Positions 43,292 to 51,925 are shown, counted from the first letter of the stretch. The stretch: 64,000 nt of DNA from Aequorivita vladivostokensis (GCF_000952855.1 NZ_JSVU01000001.1:372001-436000), one strand, 5' to 3'. Translations and numbers: made by a program. Notes: generated by a model not told the origin, from the letters alone.

Positions 43292-44071
43292 ATGAAAAGC
43301 ATAACCACCCAAATAGAAAACAAAGTAGCAACCCTAACCCTAAACCGTCCCGAGGTTTTCAATAGTTTCAATCGCGAAATGGCGCTATTGCTTCAAAACG
43401 AATTGGATGCCTGCGAAAAAAATCCAAAAGTTCGCGCAATCGTACTCACCGGAAGCGGAAAGGCTTTCTGTGCCGGTCAGGATTTAAAGGAAGTCACTTC
43501 GCCGGAATTGAACCCCGGTTTCAAAAAAATTCTTGAGGAACACTACAATCCTATTATATCCCGAATTCGAAATATTGAAAAGCCAATCATCGGCGCAATC
43601 AATGGAGTTGCCGCAGGTGCAGGCGCCAATATTGCCTTGGCCTGCGATGTGGTCGTCGCTTCGGAAAATGCCAGTTTTATTCAGTCTTTCAGTAAAATCG
43701 GGTTGGTGCCCGATAGCGCCGGGACTTTCTTCTTACCGCGGTTGATTGGGTTCCAAAAAGCTTCGGCTTTAATGATGTTGGGCGATAAAGTTTCTGCAAT
43801 GGAAGCCGAAAAACTGGGAATGGTTTATAAAACCGTTCCTTCAGAAAATTTTATGGAAGAGGTGAATAATATAGCCTCCATTTTGGCAAACATGCCAACC
43901 AAAGCATTGGGACTTACAAAGCGATTGTTGAACAAATCGATGCAGAATTCGTTGGAAGAACAACTCAATCTGGAAAGCAAACTTCAAATAGAATCGGCCC
44001 AAAGCGAAGATTATGCAGAAGGTGTTGATGCGTTTGTAAACAAACGGAAACCGAATTTTAAAGGAAAGTAA
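43292..44071 (+). CDS. paaG: PaaG, ring-1,2-epoxyphenylacetyl-CoA isomerase
   Basis: A 259-residue crotonase-fold enzyme that isomerises the epoxide to oxepin-CoA and also shifts a double bond later in the pathway. Seen are the CoA-binding FCAGQDLKEV, oxyanion-hole GAINGVAAGAGANIALACD in part, and the VPDSAGTFFLPRLIG segment with the catalytic Asp typical of PaaG. The C-terminus GLTKRLLNKS is also family-like. An in-frame ATG at 43277 lies inside paaD; ATG 43292, two bases after the paaD stop, was preferred. Confidence 0.92.
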   Translation: MKSITTQIENKVATLTLNRPEVFNSFNREMALLLQNELDACEKNPKVRAIVLTGSGKAFCAGQDLKEVTSPELNPGFKKILEEHYNPIISRIRNIEKPIIGAINGVAAGAGANIALACDVVVASENASFIQSFSKIGLVPDSAGTFFLPRLIGFQKASALMMLGDKVSAMEAEKLGMVYKTVPSENFMEEVNNIASILANMPTKALGLTKRLLNKSMQNSLEEQLNLESKLQIESAQSEDYAEGVDAFVNKRKPNFKGK

Positions 44072-44073
44072 AT

Positions 44074-44117
44074 TGTCACCCTGAGCGCTCCCGATAGTTA
44101 TCAGGACGAGGGGTTTT
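44074..44117. repeat. Diverged CACCCTGAGCGC-type intergenic repeat
   Basis: TCACCCTGAGCGCTCCCGAT and a matching GGACGAGGGGT segment in the paaG-paaH gap. Its beginning is like the repeat at 36001. Confidence 0.6.
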
Positions 44118-44135
44118 ATATATGAAATAAATAAA

Positions 44136-45317
44136 ATGATCAAAAAAGTTGGAATAATTGGCGGAGGAACGATGGGAAGCGGCATAGCACAAGTAGCCGC
44201 CACGGCAGGTTGCTCAGTAAAATTGTACGATACCAAAACGGAAGCTTTGGAAAAAGCCAAAGCCGATCTCGAAAAAATAATGGACCATTTGGTTGAAAAG
44301 GGCAAAATCAATTCCGAAGAAAAACAGCGCATCCAAAACAATATAAAATATGTCAATTCTCTAAAAGAACTGAAAGATTCAGATTTGACCATTGAAGCGA
44401 TAGTTGAAAATCTCGACATTAAAAAGAATGTGTTTTCGACCCTCGAAAAATTTGTGAGCGACGATTGCATCATTGCCTCAAATACTTCTTCTTTATCGAT
44501 AGCATCAATCGCTTCATCCCTTCAGAAACCAGAGCGCTGCATCGGTATTCACTTTTTCAATCCAGCACCTTTAATGAAATTGGTTGAGGTTATCCCAGCC
44601 GTCCAAACTTCCGAAGAAACCTTAAAAATTTCAGTAAAGACAATTACCGATTGGGGAAAAATTGTTGCCGTTGCAAAAGATACTCCCGGCTTTATTGTGA
44701 ACCGCGTAGCCCGTCCATTTTACGGCGAAGCACTTCGCATTTATGAGGAGGGAATTGCATCATTTGCTGAAATTGACACCGCAATGAAGGAAATCGGCGG
44801 TTTCAGAATGGGCCCTTTCGAGCTTATGGATTTTATTGGAAACGACGTAAATTATACCGTCACCGAAACGGTTTTTGAAGCCTTCTATTACGATCCGCGC
44901 TACAAACCTTCTTTCACCCAAAAGCGTTTTGCCGAAGCTGGTTATTTGGGAAGAAAGAGCGGAAAGGGGTATTATAATTATTCAGACGATGGAAAAATGT
45001 CAGTTCGGGCGCAGTCGAGAACGCATTCTGAGGGAACAGTTTCTTCAACAGAAATATTTGAAAGAATATTAATAATGCTAATAAACGAAGCCGCAGACGC
45101 CCTGTTTTGGAACATCGCTTCCGCAGAAGATATCAACAACGCAATGACCAAAGGTGTGAACTATCCGAAAGGCTTATTAGCTTGGGCCGATGAAAAGGGA
45201 ATGGATTGGTGTGTAAAAAAAATGGACGAACTTTACGATGAATATCACGAGGACAGGTATCGTTGTTCGCCGTTGTTAAGACGGATGAACAAAGGAGGTT
45301 TGAGGTTTGGGGTATGA
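44136..45317 (+). CDS. paaH: PaaH, 3-hydroxyacyl-CoA dehydrogenase
   Basis: A 393-residue NAD-dependent dehydrogenase that oxidises 3-hydroxyadipyl-CoA to 3-oxoadipyl-CoA. The Rossmann motif is GIIGGGTMGSGIAQVAATAG and the catalytic His lies in GIHFFNPAPLMKLVEV. A second, C-terminal 3HCDH domain (INEAADALFWNIASAEDI) is present. Between the domains, residues about 288-296 (MSVRAQSRT) are encoded by a GCGCAGTCGAGAAC repeat, an in-frame insertion in a linker. The C-terminal FGV-stop falls within the left repeat flanking the S23-type gene. Confidence 0.94.
   Translation: MIKKVGIIGGGTMGSGIAQVAATAGCSVKLYDTKTEALEKAKADLEKIMDHLVEKGKINSEEKQRIQNNIKYVNSLKELKDSDLTIEAIVENLDIKKNVFSTLEKFVSDDCIIASNTSSLSIASIASSLQKPERCIGIHFFNPAPLMKLVEVIPAVQTSEETLKISVKTITDWGKIVAVAKDTPGFIVNRVARPFYGEALRIYEEGIASFAEIDTAMKEIGGFRMGPFELMDFIGNDVNYTVTETVFEAFYYDPRYKPSFTQKRFAEAGYLGRKSGKGYYNYSDDGKMSVRAQSRTHSEGTVSSTEIFERILIMLINEAADALFWNIASAEDINNAMTKGVNYPKGLLAWADEKGMDWCVKKMDELYDEYHEDRYRCSPLLRRMNKGGLRFGV
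44999..45022. repeat. GCGCAGTCGA-family repeat inside paaH
   Basis: GTCAGTTCGGGCGCAGTCGA then GAAC, a full-length member of the intergenic repeat family, here in the coding frame of paaH. Confidence 0.8.
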
Positions 45318-45326
45318 GGTATGAGG
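45311..45326. repeat. GGTATGAGG repeat, left flank of the S23-type gene
   Basis: Tandem GGTATGAGGTATGAGG. The paaH stop codon TGA (45315-45317) lies within it. Inverted relative to 45745-45768. Confidence 0.75.
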
Positions 45327-45347
45327 CTCCAAAAAAGAATTAGATTT

Positions 45348-45725
45348 ATGAAATCGGAATATCATTTTAGATTTGAGGAATTACAGGTTTACCAAAAAGC
45401 GATTGCTTTTGGGGAAATTGTAAATTCCTTGGTCAAGAAATTTCCAAGGGATGAACGATTTGAATTAACATCCCAATTCAAAAGAGCTTCAGATTCTATT
45501 GCACTGAATATTGCGGAAGGGTCATCAGGTACGGATAGACAGTTTTATAATTATTTGGGAAATTCTTGGCACAGTGCGGAAGAATGCGTGGCCTGCAGTG
45601 CAAAAGCAAGATTGCGTAATTATATTAATTTTGAAGAAGATGAAGAAGTGCGAAAAAATATTACCGAGCTTTCCAAAATGATTACAAGTCTAAGGAATAC
45701 AATTTCAAAAAGAATAAAAAAATAG
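45348..45725 (+). CDS. Four-helix-bundle protein (S23/IVP family)
   Basis: A 125-residue helical protein of the S23-like family, first described from intervening sequences of 23S rRNA genes: FRFEELQVYQKAIAFGEIV at the start, QFKRASDSIALNIAEGSSG in the middle, and HSAEECVACSAKARLR. It has no role in phenylacetate breakdown. ATG 45348 was chosen over one nine codons upstream, which falls inside a repeat. It interrupts the paaH-paaI junction and is bracketed by inverted GGTATGAGG / CCTCATACC repeats, so it appears to be an inserted unit. Biochemical function is unknown. Confidence 0.88.
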   Translation: MKSEYHFRFEELQVYQKAIAFGEIVNSLVKKFPRDERFELTSQFKRASDSIALNIAEGSSGTDRQFYNYLGNSWHSAEECVACSAKARLRNYINFEEDEEVRKNITELSKMITSLRNTISKRIKK

Positions 45726-45744
45726 TCGCTATGCCCTCCTCACA

Positions 45745-45768
45745 CCTCATACCACAACACCTCATACC
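45745..45768. repeat. CCTCATACC repeat, right flank of the S23-type gene
   Basis: CCTCATACC twice, 6 bases apart, the inverse of 45311-45326. It lies inside the first codons of the longest paaI frame. Confidence 0.75.
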
Positions 45769-45775
45769 TGCAAAG

Positions 45776-46153
45776 ATGCTCTCCCTGGATGCTTTCAGCC
45801 AATGGCTCGGCATCGAAATATTGGAAGTTGAAAAAGGTAGATGCAAGGTGGCGATGACAGTACGAAAGGAAATGCTAAACAGTATGAACAAAGCCCACGG
45901 CGGGATAAGTTATAGTTTGGCCGATACCGCATTCGGATTTGCAGCGAATACCCACGGAAAATATGCGGTTTCTATTGAAACTTCAATTAATCACATTGAG
46001 GCGTTGAACGAGGGCGATTATTTAACAGCAGAATCTGTGATTGAAAAAGTAGGGAATAAATTGGGGTTCAATATTGTTGAAGTAAAGCGTGGCGATGAGC
46101 TAGTAGCTCTTTTCAAAGGCGTAGTGTATCGAACCAGTAAAGACTGGGAATAA
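45776..46153 (+). CDS. paaI: PaaI-type hotdog thioesterase
   Basis: A 125-residue hotdog-fold thioesterase that removes CoA from stalled pathway intermediates. Family motif: HGGISYSLADTAFGFAANTHG with the catalytic Asp and preceding NKAHGG. The frame is open back to an ATG at 45731, but those 15 extra residues (MPSSHLIPQHLIPAK) are translated from the CCTCATACC repeat; the internal ATG at 45776 gives the usual N-terminus MLSLDAFSQWLGI. If the upstream ATG is used, the repeat has lengthened the protein. Confidence 0.9.
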   Translation: MLSLDAFSQWLGIEILEVEKGRCKVAMTVRKEMLNSMNKAHGGISYSLADTAFGFAANTHGKYAVSIETSINHIEALNEGDYLTAESVIEKVGNKLGFNIVEVKRGDELVALFKGVVYRTSKDWE

Positions 46154-46191
46154 TTTCAACTTCAAAATCAATTAACTAACACATAGAAATT

Positions 46192-47049
46192 ATGAAATGG
46201 CAAGGTAGAAGAAAAAGCGGTAATCTGGACGACCGACGGGGAATGAGCAAAGGCAAACTGGCCGCAGGTGGCGGAATTGTAGTAACAATAATCGTCCTTG
46301 CTCTAAATTTTTTCGGTGGCGAAACCGGGCAACAACTTGCCCCTATCGTTGAACAATTAGGAAACAGCCAGACTGTCCAGCAAACGGAACAAAGAGAGCT
46401 AACCGCCCAGGAAAAAGAAATGGGCAACTTTATGGCTACCGTTTTGGCCGATACAGAAGATGTTTGGAACCAGATTTTTACCCAAAATAATATTGGCGAT
46501 TATAAAGAACCCACAATGGTTTTATTTACAGATGCTGTAAGTACTGCCTGTGGAAATGCAAGCTCAGCTTCAGGCCCGTTTTACTGCCCTGCCGATCAAA
46601 AAGTATATATGGACTTGGCATTTTTTGACGAATTGAAAACCCGTTTTGGCGCTAAGGGCGGAGATTTCGCCATAGCCTACGTTACCGCCCACGAGATAGG
46701 GCATCACGTGCAGACGTTGCTGGGAACATCGCAAAAAGTAACCCAATTGCAACGCCAAAACAGAAGTGAAGCCAACAGATTATCGGTCGCTTTGGAACTG
46801 CAGGCCGATTTTTACGCGGGGCTTTGGGCACATTACAACCAAGAATATTTGGAAGAAGGTGATATTGAGGAGGCTTTGAGCGCAGCCAACGCGGTGGGTG
46901 ATGACGCTATTCAAAAGAGAACCCAAGGCGATGTGGTGCCCGATAGTTTTACTCACGGAAGCTCAGAACAACGTATGAAATGGTTTATGAAAGGCTATAA
47001 AACTGGTGATATAAAGCAAGGCGATACCTTTTCGGAAATTTTAAATTAG
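46192..47049 (+). CDS. YpfJ-family neutral zinc metallopeptidase
   Basis: A 285-residue membrane-anchored protein. One N-terminal helix (LAAGGGIVVTIIVLALNFF, about residues 22-40) precedes the peptidase domain, which has the zinc motif TAHEIGHHVQTLLG (HExxH) and ELQADFYAGLWAHY with the third ligand. The N-terminal KWQGRRKSGNLDDRRG is a family hallmark. Substrate and role are unknown. It sits inside the paa gene order, between paaI and paaJ, with short gaps on both sides, so it is probably transcribed with them. Confidence 0.9.
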   Translation: MKWQGRRKSGNLDDRRGMSKGKLAAGGGIVVTIIVLALNFFGGETGQQLAPIVEQLGNSQTVQQTEQRELTAQEKEMGNFMATVLADTEDVWNQIFTQNNIGDYKEPTMVLFTDAVSTACGNASSASGPFYCPADQKVYMDLAFFDELKTRFGAKGGDFAIAYVTAHEIGHHVQTLLGTSQKVTQLQRQNRSEANRLSVALELQADFYAGLWAHYNQEYLEEGDIEEALSAANAVGDDAIQKRTQGDVVPDSFTHGSSEQRMKWFMKGYKTGDIKQGDTFSEILN

Positions 47050-47062
47050 AATAAAACTTAGA

Positions 47063-48268
47063 ATGAAAGACGCATATATAATTGACGGAATACGAACACC
47101 AATTGGCAGCTACCAAGGCACGTTAAGCACTATAAGAACTGATGATTTGGCGGCATTGGTAATTGCTGAAATAGTAAAAAGAAACATAAACATCCCCAAA
47201 GAAGCGTACGATGATGTAATCTTGGGCTGCGCAAATCAAGCTGGGGAAGACAATCGGAATGTGGCACGAATGGCATCTCTTTTAGCGGGATTGCCAGTTA
47301 CGGTGCCAGGGGAAACCGTAAACCGACTTTGCAGCAGCGGACTTTCAGCAATCATCCATGCAAACCGGGCGATAAAAGCGGGCGACGGCGATTTATTTAT
47401 TTCCGGCGGAGTAGAAAATATGACGCGTGGCCCATACGTAATTGCAAAACCATCCTCTGCTTTTGGGACAGATGCCAAAATGTACGATTCCAGTTTTGGT
47501 TGGCGTTTCGTAAACCCCAAAATGGCTGAAATGTACGGCACTGATGGGATGGGAAACACTGCCGAAAATTTAGTTGAAAAACATAAAATTAATCGTGAAG
47601 ACCAAGATGCTTTTGCATATAACTCTCAAATGAAAGCTGCAAAAGCCCAACAAAATGGAAGGCTTTCAAAAGAAATCGTTCCGGTTGAAATTCCGCAGCG
47701 CAAAAAAGATCCAATAATTTTTAAAGAAGATGAATTTATTCGCCCCGAAACTACAAAAGAAGTTTTGGCAAAACTACGTCCCGCCTTTAAAAAAGATGGT
47801 AGCGTAACTGCCGGAAATTCTTCAGGATTGAATGATGGTGCTGCGGCAACTATTATCGCTTCGGAAGATGCCGTGAAAAAATACAATTTAAAACCAATTG
47901 CCAGAATAGTAAGTTCAGCAGTAGTTGGAGTAGAGCCACGAATTATGGGTATCGGTCCCGTTGCGGCTTCAAATAAAGCTTTGGAAAAAGCATGTTTGAA
48001 AATGGAAGATATGGACGTGATTGAATTAAACGAAGCTTTTGCCTCGCAAGCATTGGCGTGCATCCGTGAATGGGGATTGAAAGATGACGACCCACGCATC
48101 AATCCAAACGGCGGTTCTATTGCCATTGGTCATCCGCTCGGGGTTACCGGGACGCGAATTGCTTATTCCGCAGCTTTGGAACTTCAACTTCAAAATAAAA
48201 AATACGCTTTAATCACCATGTGTGTGGGCGTTGGCCAAGGATATGCGGCTGTCATTGAGCGAGTTTAA
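47063..48268 (+). CDS. paaJ: PaaJ-type 3-oxoadipyl-CoA thiolase
   Basis: A 401-residue thiolase that cleaves 3-oxoadipyl-CoA to succinyl-CoA and acetyl-CoA, the last step of the pathway. The acyl-accepting cysteine is in NRLCSSGLSAI, the second active-site His in NGGSIAIGHPLGVTGTR, and the second Cys in TMCVGVGQGYA. PcaF of the beta-ketoadipate route is near identical in kind, but the paa context settles the name. A 13-base gap separates it from the peptidase gene. Confidence 0.94.
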   Translation: MKDAYIIDGIRTPIGSYQGTLSTIRTDDLAALVIAEIVKRNINIPKEAYDDVILGCANQAGEDNRNVARMASLLAGLPVTVPGETVNRLCSSGLSAIIHANRAIKAGDGDLFISGGVENMTRGPYVIAKPSSAFGTDAKMYDSSFGWRFVNPKMAEMYGTDGMGNTAENLVEKHKINREDQDAFAYNSQMKAAKAQQNGRLSKEIVPVEIPQRKKDPIIFKEDEFIRPETTKEVLAKLRPAFKKDGSVTAGNSSGLNDGAAATIIASEDAVKKYNLKPIARIVSSAVVGVEPRIMGIGPVAASNKALEKACLKMEDMDVIELNEAFASQALACIREWGLKDDDPRINPNGGSIAIGHPLGVTGTRIAYSAALELQLQNKKYALITMCVGVGQGYAAVIERV

Positions 48269-48312
48269 AAAATTGTTTTCCGCTTCATTGCGGATTGCTA
48301 AAAAATTTAAAA

Positions 48313-50811
48313 ATGAAAAAATTACATAATTACGTCACGGGACAATGGCTTGAAGGAAATGGCGAAGGCGTGCCAATGCACGACGCCATTACTGGTGAAA
48401 TCATTGCCCTTTCAGATACAGAAGGACTAGATTTTGCTGAAATCCTGCAATACGGAAGAACCAAAGGAGGCGAAGTACTTAGAAAGATGACCTTTCAGGA
48501 ACGCGGAAATATGTTAAAATCGCTGGCCCTGCATTTGGTTAAAAAGAAAGCCGATTTTTATGAAATCAGCTACCGAACGGGCGCAACAAAAGTGGATAGC
48601 TGGATTGATATTGAAGGTGGTTTCGGAAATCTTTTTGCCAATGCTTCCCTCAGAAAATTATTCCCAAACCAATCCTATCACGTTGAAGGCGAACCCATCG
48701 ATTTGTCGCGCGGTGGCCGTTTTATGGCACATCACATTATGGTGCCGAAGCGCGGGGTGGCAATTCATATAAACGCTTTCAATTTCCCGGTTTGGGGTAT
48801 GCTTGAAAAATGTGCTGTCAATTGGATGGCTGGTGTTCCTGCCGTTGTTAAACCAGCCACAAACACTTCTTTTTTAACTGAAGCCGTAGTTCGTGAAATT
48901 ATCGCTTCAAAAATATTACCTGAAGGGGCTTTACAGCTTATTACAGGTTCGGCACGAACTATTCTCGATAGCGTGGAATCGCAGGATGTGGTTACATTCA
49001 CCGGGTCTGCAACTACAGGAAGAATGCTGAAAGCGCATAAAAGAATTATAGAGGAAGCGGTGCCATTTACGATGGAAGCAGATAGTTTGAACGCCTCTGT
49101 TTTGGGAGAAGATGCCGCTCCGGGAACGCCTGAATTCGATCTTTTTATCAAAGAAGTGCGAAATGAAATGACAGTGAAGTGCGGACAAAAATGTACTGCC
49201 ATCCGTCGGGTGATTGTTCCAGAAAATTTAGTTGAAGATGTGCAAATTGCACTTGGAAATGCCCTTTCAAAAGTAACCATTGGCGATCCGCGTTTAAAGG
49301 AAGTCCGAATGGGCTCTTTGGTGAGTTTGGATCAAGTACAGGAGGTGCGGGAACGCGTTCAAGAATTATCGAAAACCGCAAGTATTGTTTACGGTAATTT
49401 GGATAAAATAGACGTGATTGGCGCTGATGCTAAAAAAGGTGCTTTCTTGGCTCCAATTTTACTTCGCGAAGACAATCCGTTTAAAAATTTATCCGTTCAC
49501 GAAACCGAAGCTTTCGGTCCAGTGAGTACAATCATGCCTTATAAAAATTTAGACGAAGCTATCACGTTGGTACAAATGGGGAAAGGTTCCTTGGTTTCTT
49601 CAATCGCGACAAACGATGATAAAATTGCCAAAGAATACGTAATAAATGCAGCTTCCCACCACGGAAGGATTTTAGTTCTAAACCGTGAAAGCGCCAAAGA
49701 AAGTACAGGTCACGGTTCACCTTTACCAAGTTTGGTCCATGGAGGTCCGGGCCGCGCCGGCGGAGGCGAGGAAATGGGCGGTGTGCGTGGTATTAAACAT
49801 TATATGCAGCGAACAGCCATTCAAGGTTCACCGACAACTTTAACGGAAATCACAGGAATTTATCAAGCGAATGCAAAATATAAAGAGGCGGAACAACATC
49901 CTTTTAAGTATCATTGGGAAGACATAGAACCCGGAATGTCTCTAAAAACAAATAACCGTACGCTTACAGATACAGATATTATCAACTTTGCCAATCTTAC
50001 CTGGGATCATTTTTACGCGCATACCGATATTACTTCGCTCGACGGAAGTATTTTCGAAAAGCGTACCGCCCACGGCTACTTTATAATTTCCGCAGCGGCC
50101 GGGCTTTTCGTTTATCCAAATAAAGGTCCAGTAGCTGCAAATTACGGTTTGGAGGATTGTCGTTTTCTACGTCCATTATATCATAATGACACCATTTACG
50201 TACGATTAACCTGCAAACAAAAGGTAGATAGAGATGTCGCTTCCGCAGAACATCCTAGCGGAATTGTAAAATGGTTTGTCGAGGTTTTTGATACCGAAGA
50301 TGAATTGGTAGCCGTTGCAACAATTCTCACCATGGTTCAAAAGAAACAGGAAACTTTTGTTGAAATGACCGATGAAAAAATCGAGGAATGCTTGAACAAA
50401 CTAACCGAAGATACCAAGCCAAAATGGGGCATCATGACACCCCAACATATGTTGGAACATTTGGAGTACACCTATAAGATAGCTTCGGGAAAAGTTCAGG
50501 ATTTTGAGGTTGCCACACCCGAAAAGATTTTGGAAAAAGTCCATGCGAGCCTTTATAACTATGACAAATTTCCTCGAAATACAAATTTCCCACAATTGGA
50601 AAAAGATACTTTGGATACATTGAAACATTCCGATTTAGCAACGGCTAAGGAGAAATTTTTAGAGGAAAGGGAAGCATATAAAAAATATTTCAAAGAAAAT
50701 CCTGAAGCCAAATTGAACAATTTGGTTTTTGGTGAAATGAATCGGTACGAATGGTATTTGTTGGAGCGGAAGCATTTAAACCACCATTTCGAGCAATTCG
50801 GACTAATTTAA
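48313..50811 (+). CDS. paaZ: PaaZ, oxepin-CoA hydrolase / semialdehyde dehydrogenase, with extra C-terminal domain
   Basis: An 832-residue bifunctional ring-opening enzyme. The aldehyde dehydrogenase domain (about 1-515) has FNFPVWGMLEKCA, TFTGSATTGRML, the Glu in TMEADSLNASV and catalytic Cys in VKCGQKCTAIRR. The MaoC-like oxepin-CoA hydrolase domain (about 525-675) has LTWDHFYAHTD and AHGYFIISAAAG. Residues about 680-832 form a third, helical domain (PKWGIMTPQHMLEHLEYTYK, ERKHLNHHFEQFGL) resembling DinB-like/DUF1569 proteins, absent in E. coli PaaZ. A TTG at 48295 is in frame, but ATG 48313 fits homologues. Confidence 0.94.
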   Translation: MKKLHNYVTGQWLEGNGEGVPMHDAITGEIIALSDTEGLDFAEILQYGRTKGGEVLRKMTFQERGNMLKSLALHLVKKKADFYEISYRTGATKVDSWIDIEGGFGNLFANASLRKLFPNQSYHVEGEPIDLSRGGRFMAHHIMVPKRGVAIHINAFNFPVWGMLEKCAVNWMAGVPAVVKPATNTSFLTEAVVREIIASKILPEGALQLITGSARTILDSVESQDVVTFTGSATTGRMLKAHKRIIEEAVPFTMEADSLNASVLGEDAAPGTPEFDLFIKEVRNEMTVKCGQKCTAIRRVIVPENLVEDVQIALGNALSKVTIGDPRLKEVRMGSLVSLDQVQEVRERVQELSKTASIVYGNLDKIDVIGADAKKGAFLAPILLREDNPFKNLSVHETEAFGPVSTIMPYKNLDEAITLVQMGKGSLVSSIATNDDKIAKEYVINAASHHGRILVLNRESAKESTGHGSPLPSLVHGGPGRAGGGEEMGGVRGIKHYMQRTAIQGSPTTLTEITGIYQANAKYKEAEQHPFKYHWEDIEPGMSLKTNNRTLTDTDIINFANLTWDHFYAHTDITSLDGSIFEKRTAHGYFIISAAAGLFVYPNKGPVAANYGLEDCRFLRPLYHNDTIYVRLTCKQKVDRDVASAEHPSGIVKWFVEVFDTEDELVAVATILTMVQKKQETFVEMTDEKIEECLNKLTEDTKPKWGIMTPQHMLEHLEYTYKIASGKVQDFEVATPEKILEKVHASLYNYDKFPRNTNFPQLEKDTLDTLKHSDLATAKEKFLEEREAYKKYFKENPEAKLNNLVFGEMNRYEWYLLERKHLNHHFEQFGLI

Positions 50812-50823
50812 ATTTAAAATATT

Positions 50824-51579
50824 TTGGAAAAACCATACGTAAACATAACAACCGAAAAAGGAATTGCAACAATAGAGTTCTTCCATCCGGCACACAATAG
50901 CCTTCCGGGAGATTTGTTGGCAAAACTTGCAAATACAATCACCGAAGCTGGAAATAACGATGAGGTGAAAGTAATTATTCTGAAAAGCGGCGGCGATAGA
51001 ACATTCTGTGCGGGTGCGAGTTTTAACGAATTGATAAACATAAACGACCCAGAAACGGGAAAGGTTTTTTTCAGCGGATTTGCAAACGTTATCAACGCGA
51101 TGCGGAAATGCCCAAAGTTTATAATTGGTAGAATCCAAGGGAAAACCGTTGGTGGTGGTGTGGGCGTTGCTTCGGCTACCGATTTTTGTATGGCTACAAA
51201 ATTTGCAGCAATTAAGTTAAGTGAATTAAATGTGGGAATCGGCCCCTTTGTAGTGGGTCCCGCAGTTGAGAGAAAATTAGGTTTAAGCGCAATGAGCCAA
51301 ATAGCCATTGATGCAAATTCATTCTACGAAGCCGCATGGGCGCGTCAAAAAGGTTTGTACAATCAGGTTTTTGATACTTTGGAAGAATTGGATGAAGCCG
51401 TTCAAAAATTCGCAGAAAATCTTTGCAATTACAATCCCGAAGCCATGAAAGAAATGAAAAAAGTATTTTGGAGCGGCACGGAGGATTGGGATGAACTTTT
51501 GGCCGAAAGAGCAGTGATTTCAGGGAGATTGGTGCTAAGTGATTTTACGAAGGAAACATTAAAACGATTTAATAATTAA
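50824..51579 (+). CDS. Enoyl-CoA hydratase/isomerase, PaaF-like
   Basis: A 251-residue crotonase-fold protein, probably the 2,3-dehydroadipyl-CoA hydratase (PaaF role) because PaaG is already present. Motifs: TFCAGASFNELI (CoA pocket) and GRIQGKTVGGGVGVASATDF (oxyanion hole). The sequence is divergent from canonical PaaF: the usual catalytic Glu pair region reads LNVGIGPFVVGPAVERKLG, so another hydratase or an isomerase function is possible. No ATG is available; the TTG at 50824, 12 bases after paaZ, is the likely start. Confidence 0.85.
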   Translation: MEKPYVNITTEKGIATIEFFHPAHNSLPGDLLAKLANTITEAGNNDEVKVIILKSGGDRTFCAGASFNELININDPETGKVFFSGFANVINAMRKCPKFIIGRIQGKTVGGGVGVASATDFCMATKFAAIKLSELNVGIGPFVVGPAVERKLGLSAMSQIAIDANSFYEAAWARQKGLYNQVFDTLEELDEAVQKFAENLCNYNPEAMKEMKKVFWSGTEDWDELLAERAVISGRLVLSDFTKETLKRFNN

Positions 51580-51583
51580 GGAA

Positions 51584-51925
51584 ATGACATTAAATCAGAA
51601 ACATTCCGAAGAACTCCCAAAAGAATTTAGACTTTCGAAGTCACGAATAATGTATATAGAAAATAAATCTGAAGGACTTGAAGGTGATGCTAGAATTGGT
51701 AGGGTTTATTTTTCTAAAACTGGAAGAACTCTATATTATAAGGGAAGAAAATTCCAAAGCTTAAAGGGAAATGGGTTTAAGTCCAATTATTTTGATGTTG
51801 AAAGTGGCGATGAGTTTTGGATTTCAGGGCCTAGAAAAGATAAAAGTGATAGGTTATACGGTGGAAATCTAAATGTTGAAATTGATTCTGATGTTTTAGG
51901 AGAATATAAAGAATATATTAAATGA
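51584..51925 (+). CDS. Conserved hypothetical protein in the paa operon
   Basis: A 113-residue soluble protein without a known function. It contains IGRVYFSKTGRTLYYKGRKF, GFKSNYFDVESGDEFWISGP and RKDKSDRLYGG, a compact beta-rich pattern. I recall related small proteins in many bacteria, sometimes mislabelled as 1-deoxyxylulose-5-phosphate synthase, a name that has no support in the sequence. It begins four bases after the hydratase and its TGA overlaps the paaY ATG (ATGA), so it is translationally coupled to the operon; a pathway role is not evident. Confidence 0.75.
   Translation: MTLNQKHSEELPKEFRLSKSRIMYIENKSEGLEGDARIGRVYFSKTGRTLYYKGRKFQSLKGNGFKSNYFDVESGDEFWISGPRKDKSDRLYGGNLNVEIDSDVLGEYKEYIK

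Noticed and set aside
45731-45775. Extended N-terminus of PaaI
   Set aside because: These 15 codons are the CCTCATACC repeat and do not match the family; the ATG at 45776 is preferred, though the longer form cannot be excluded.
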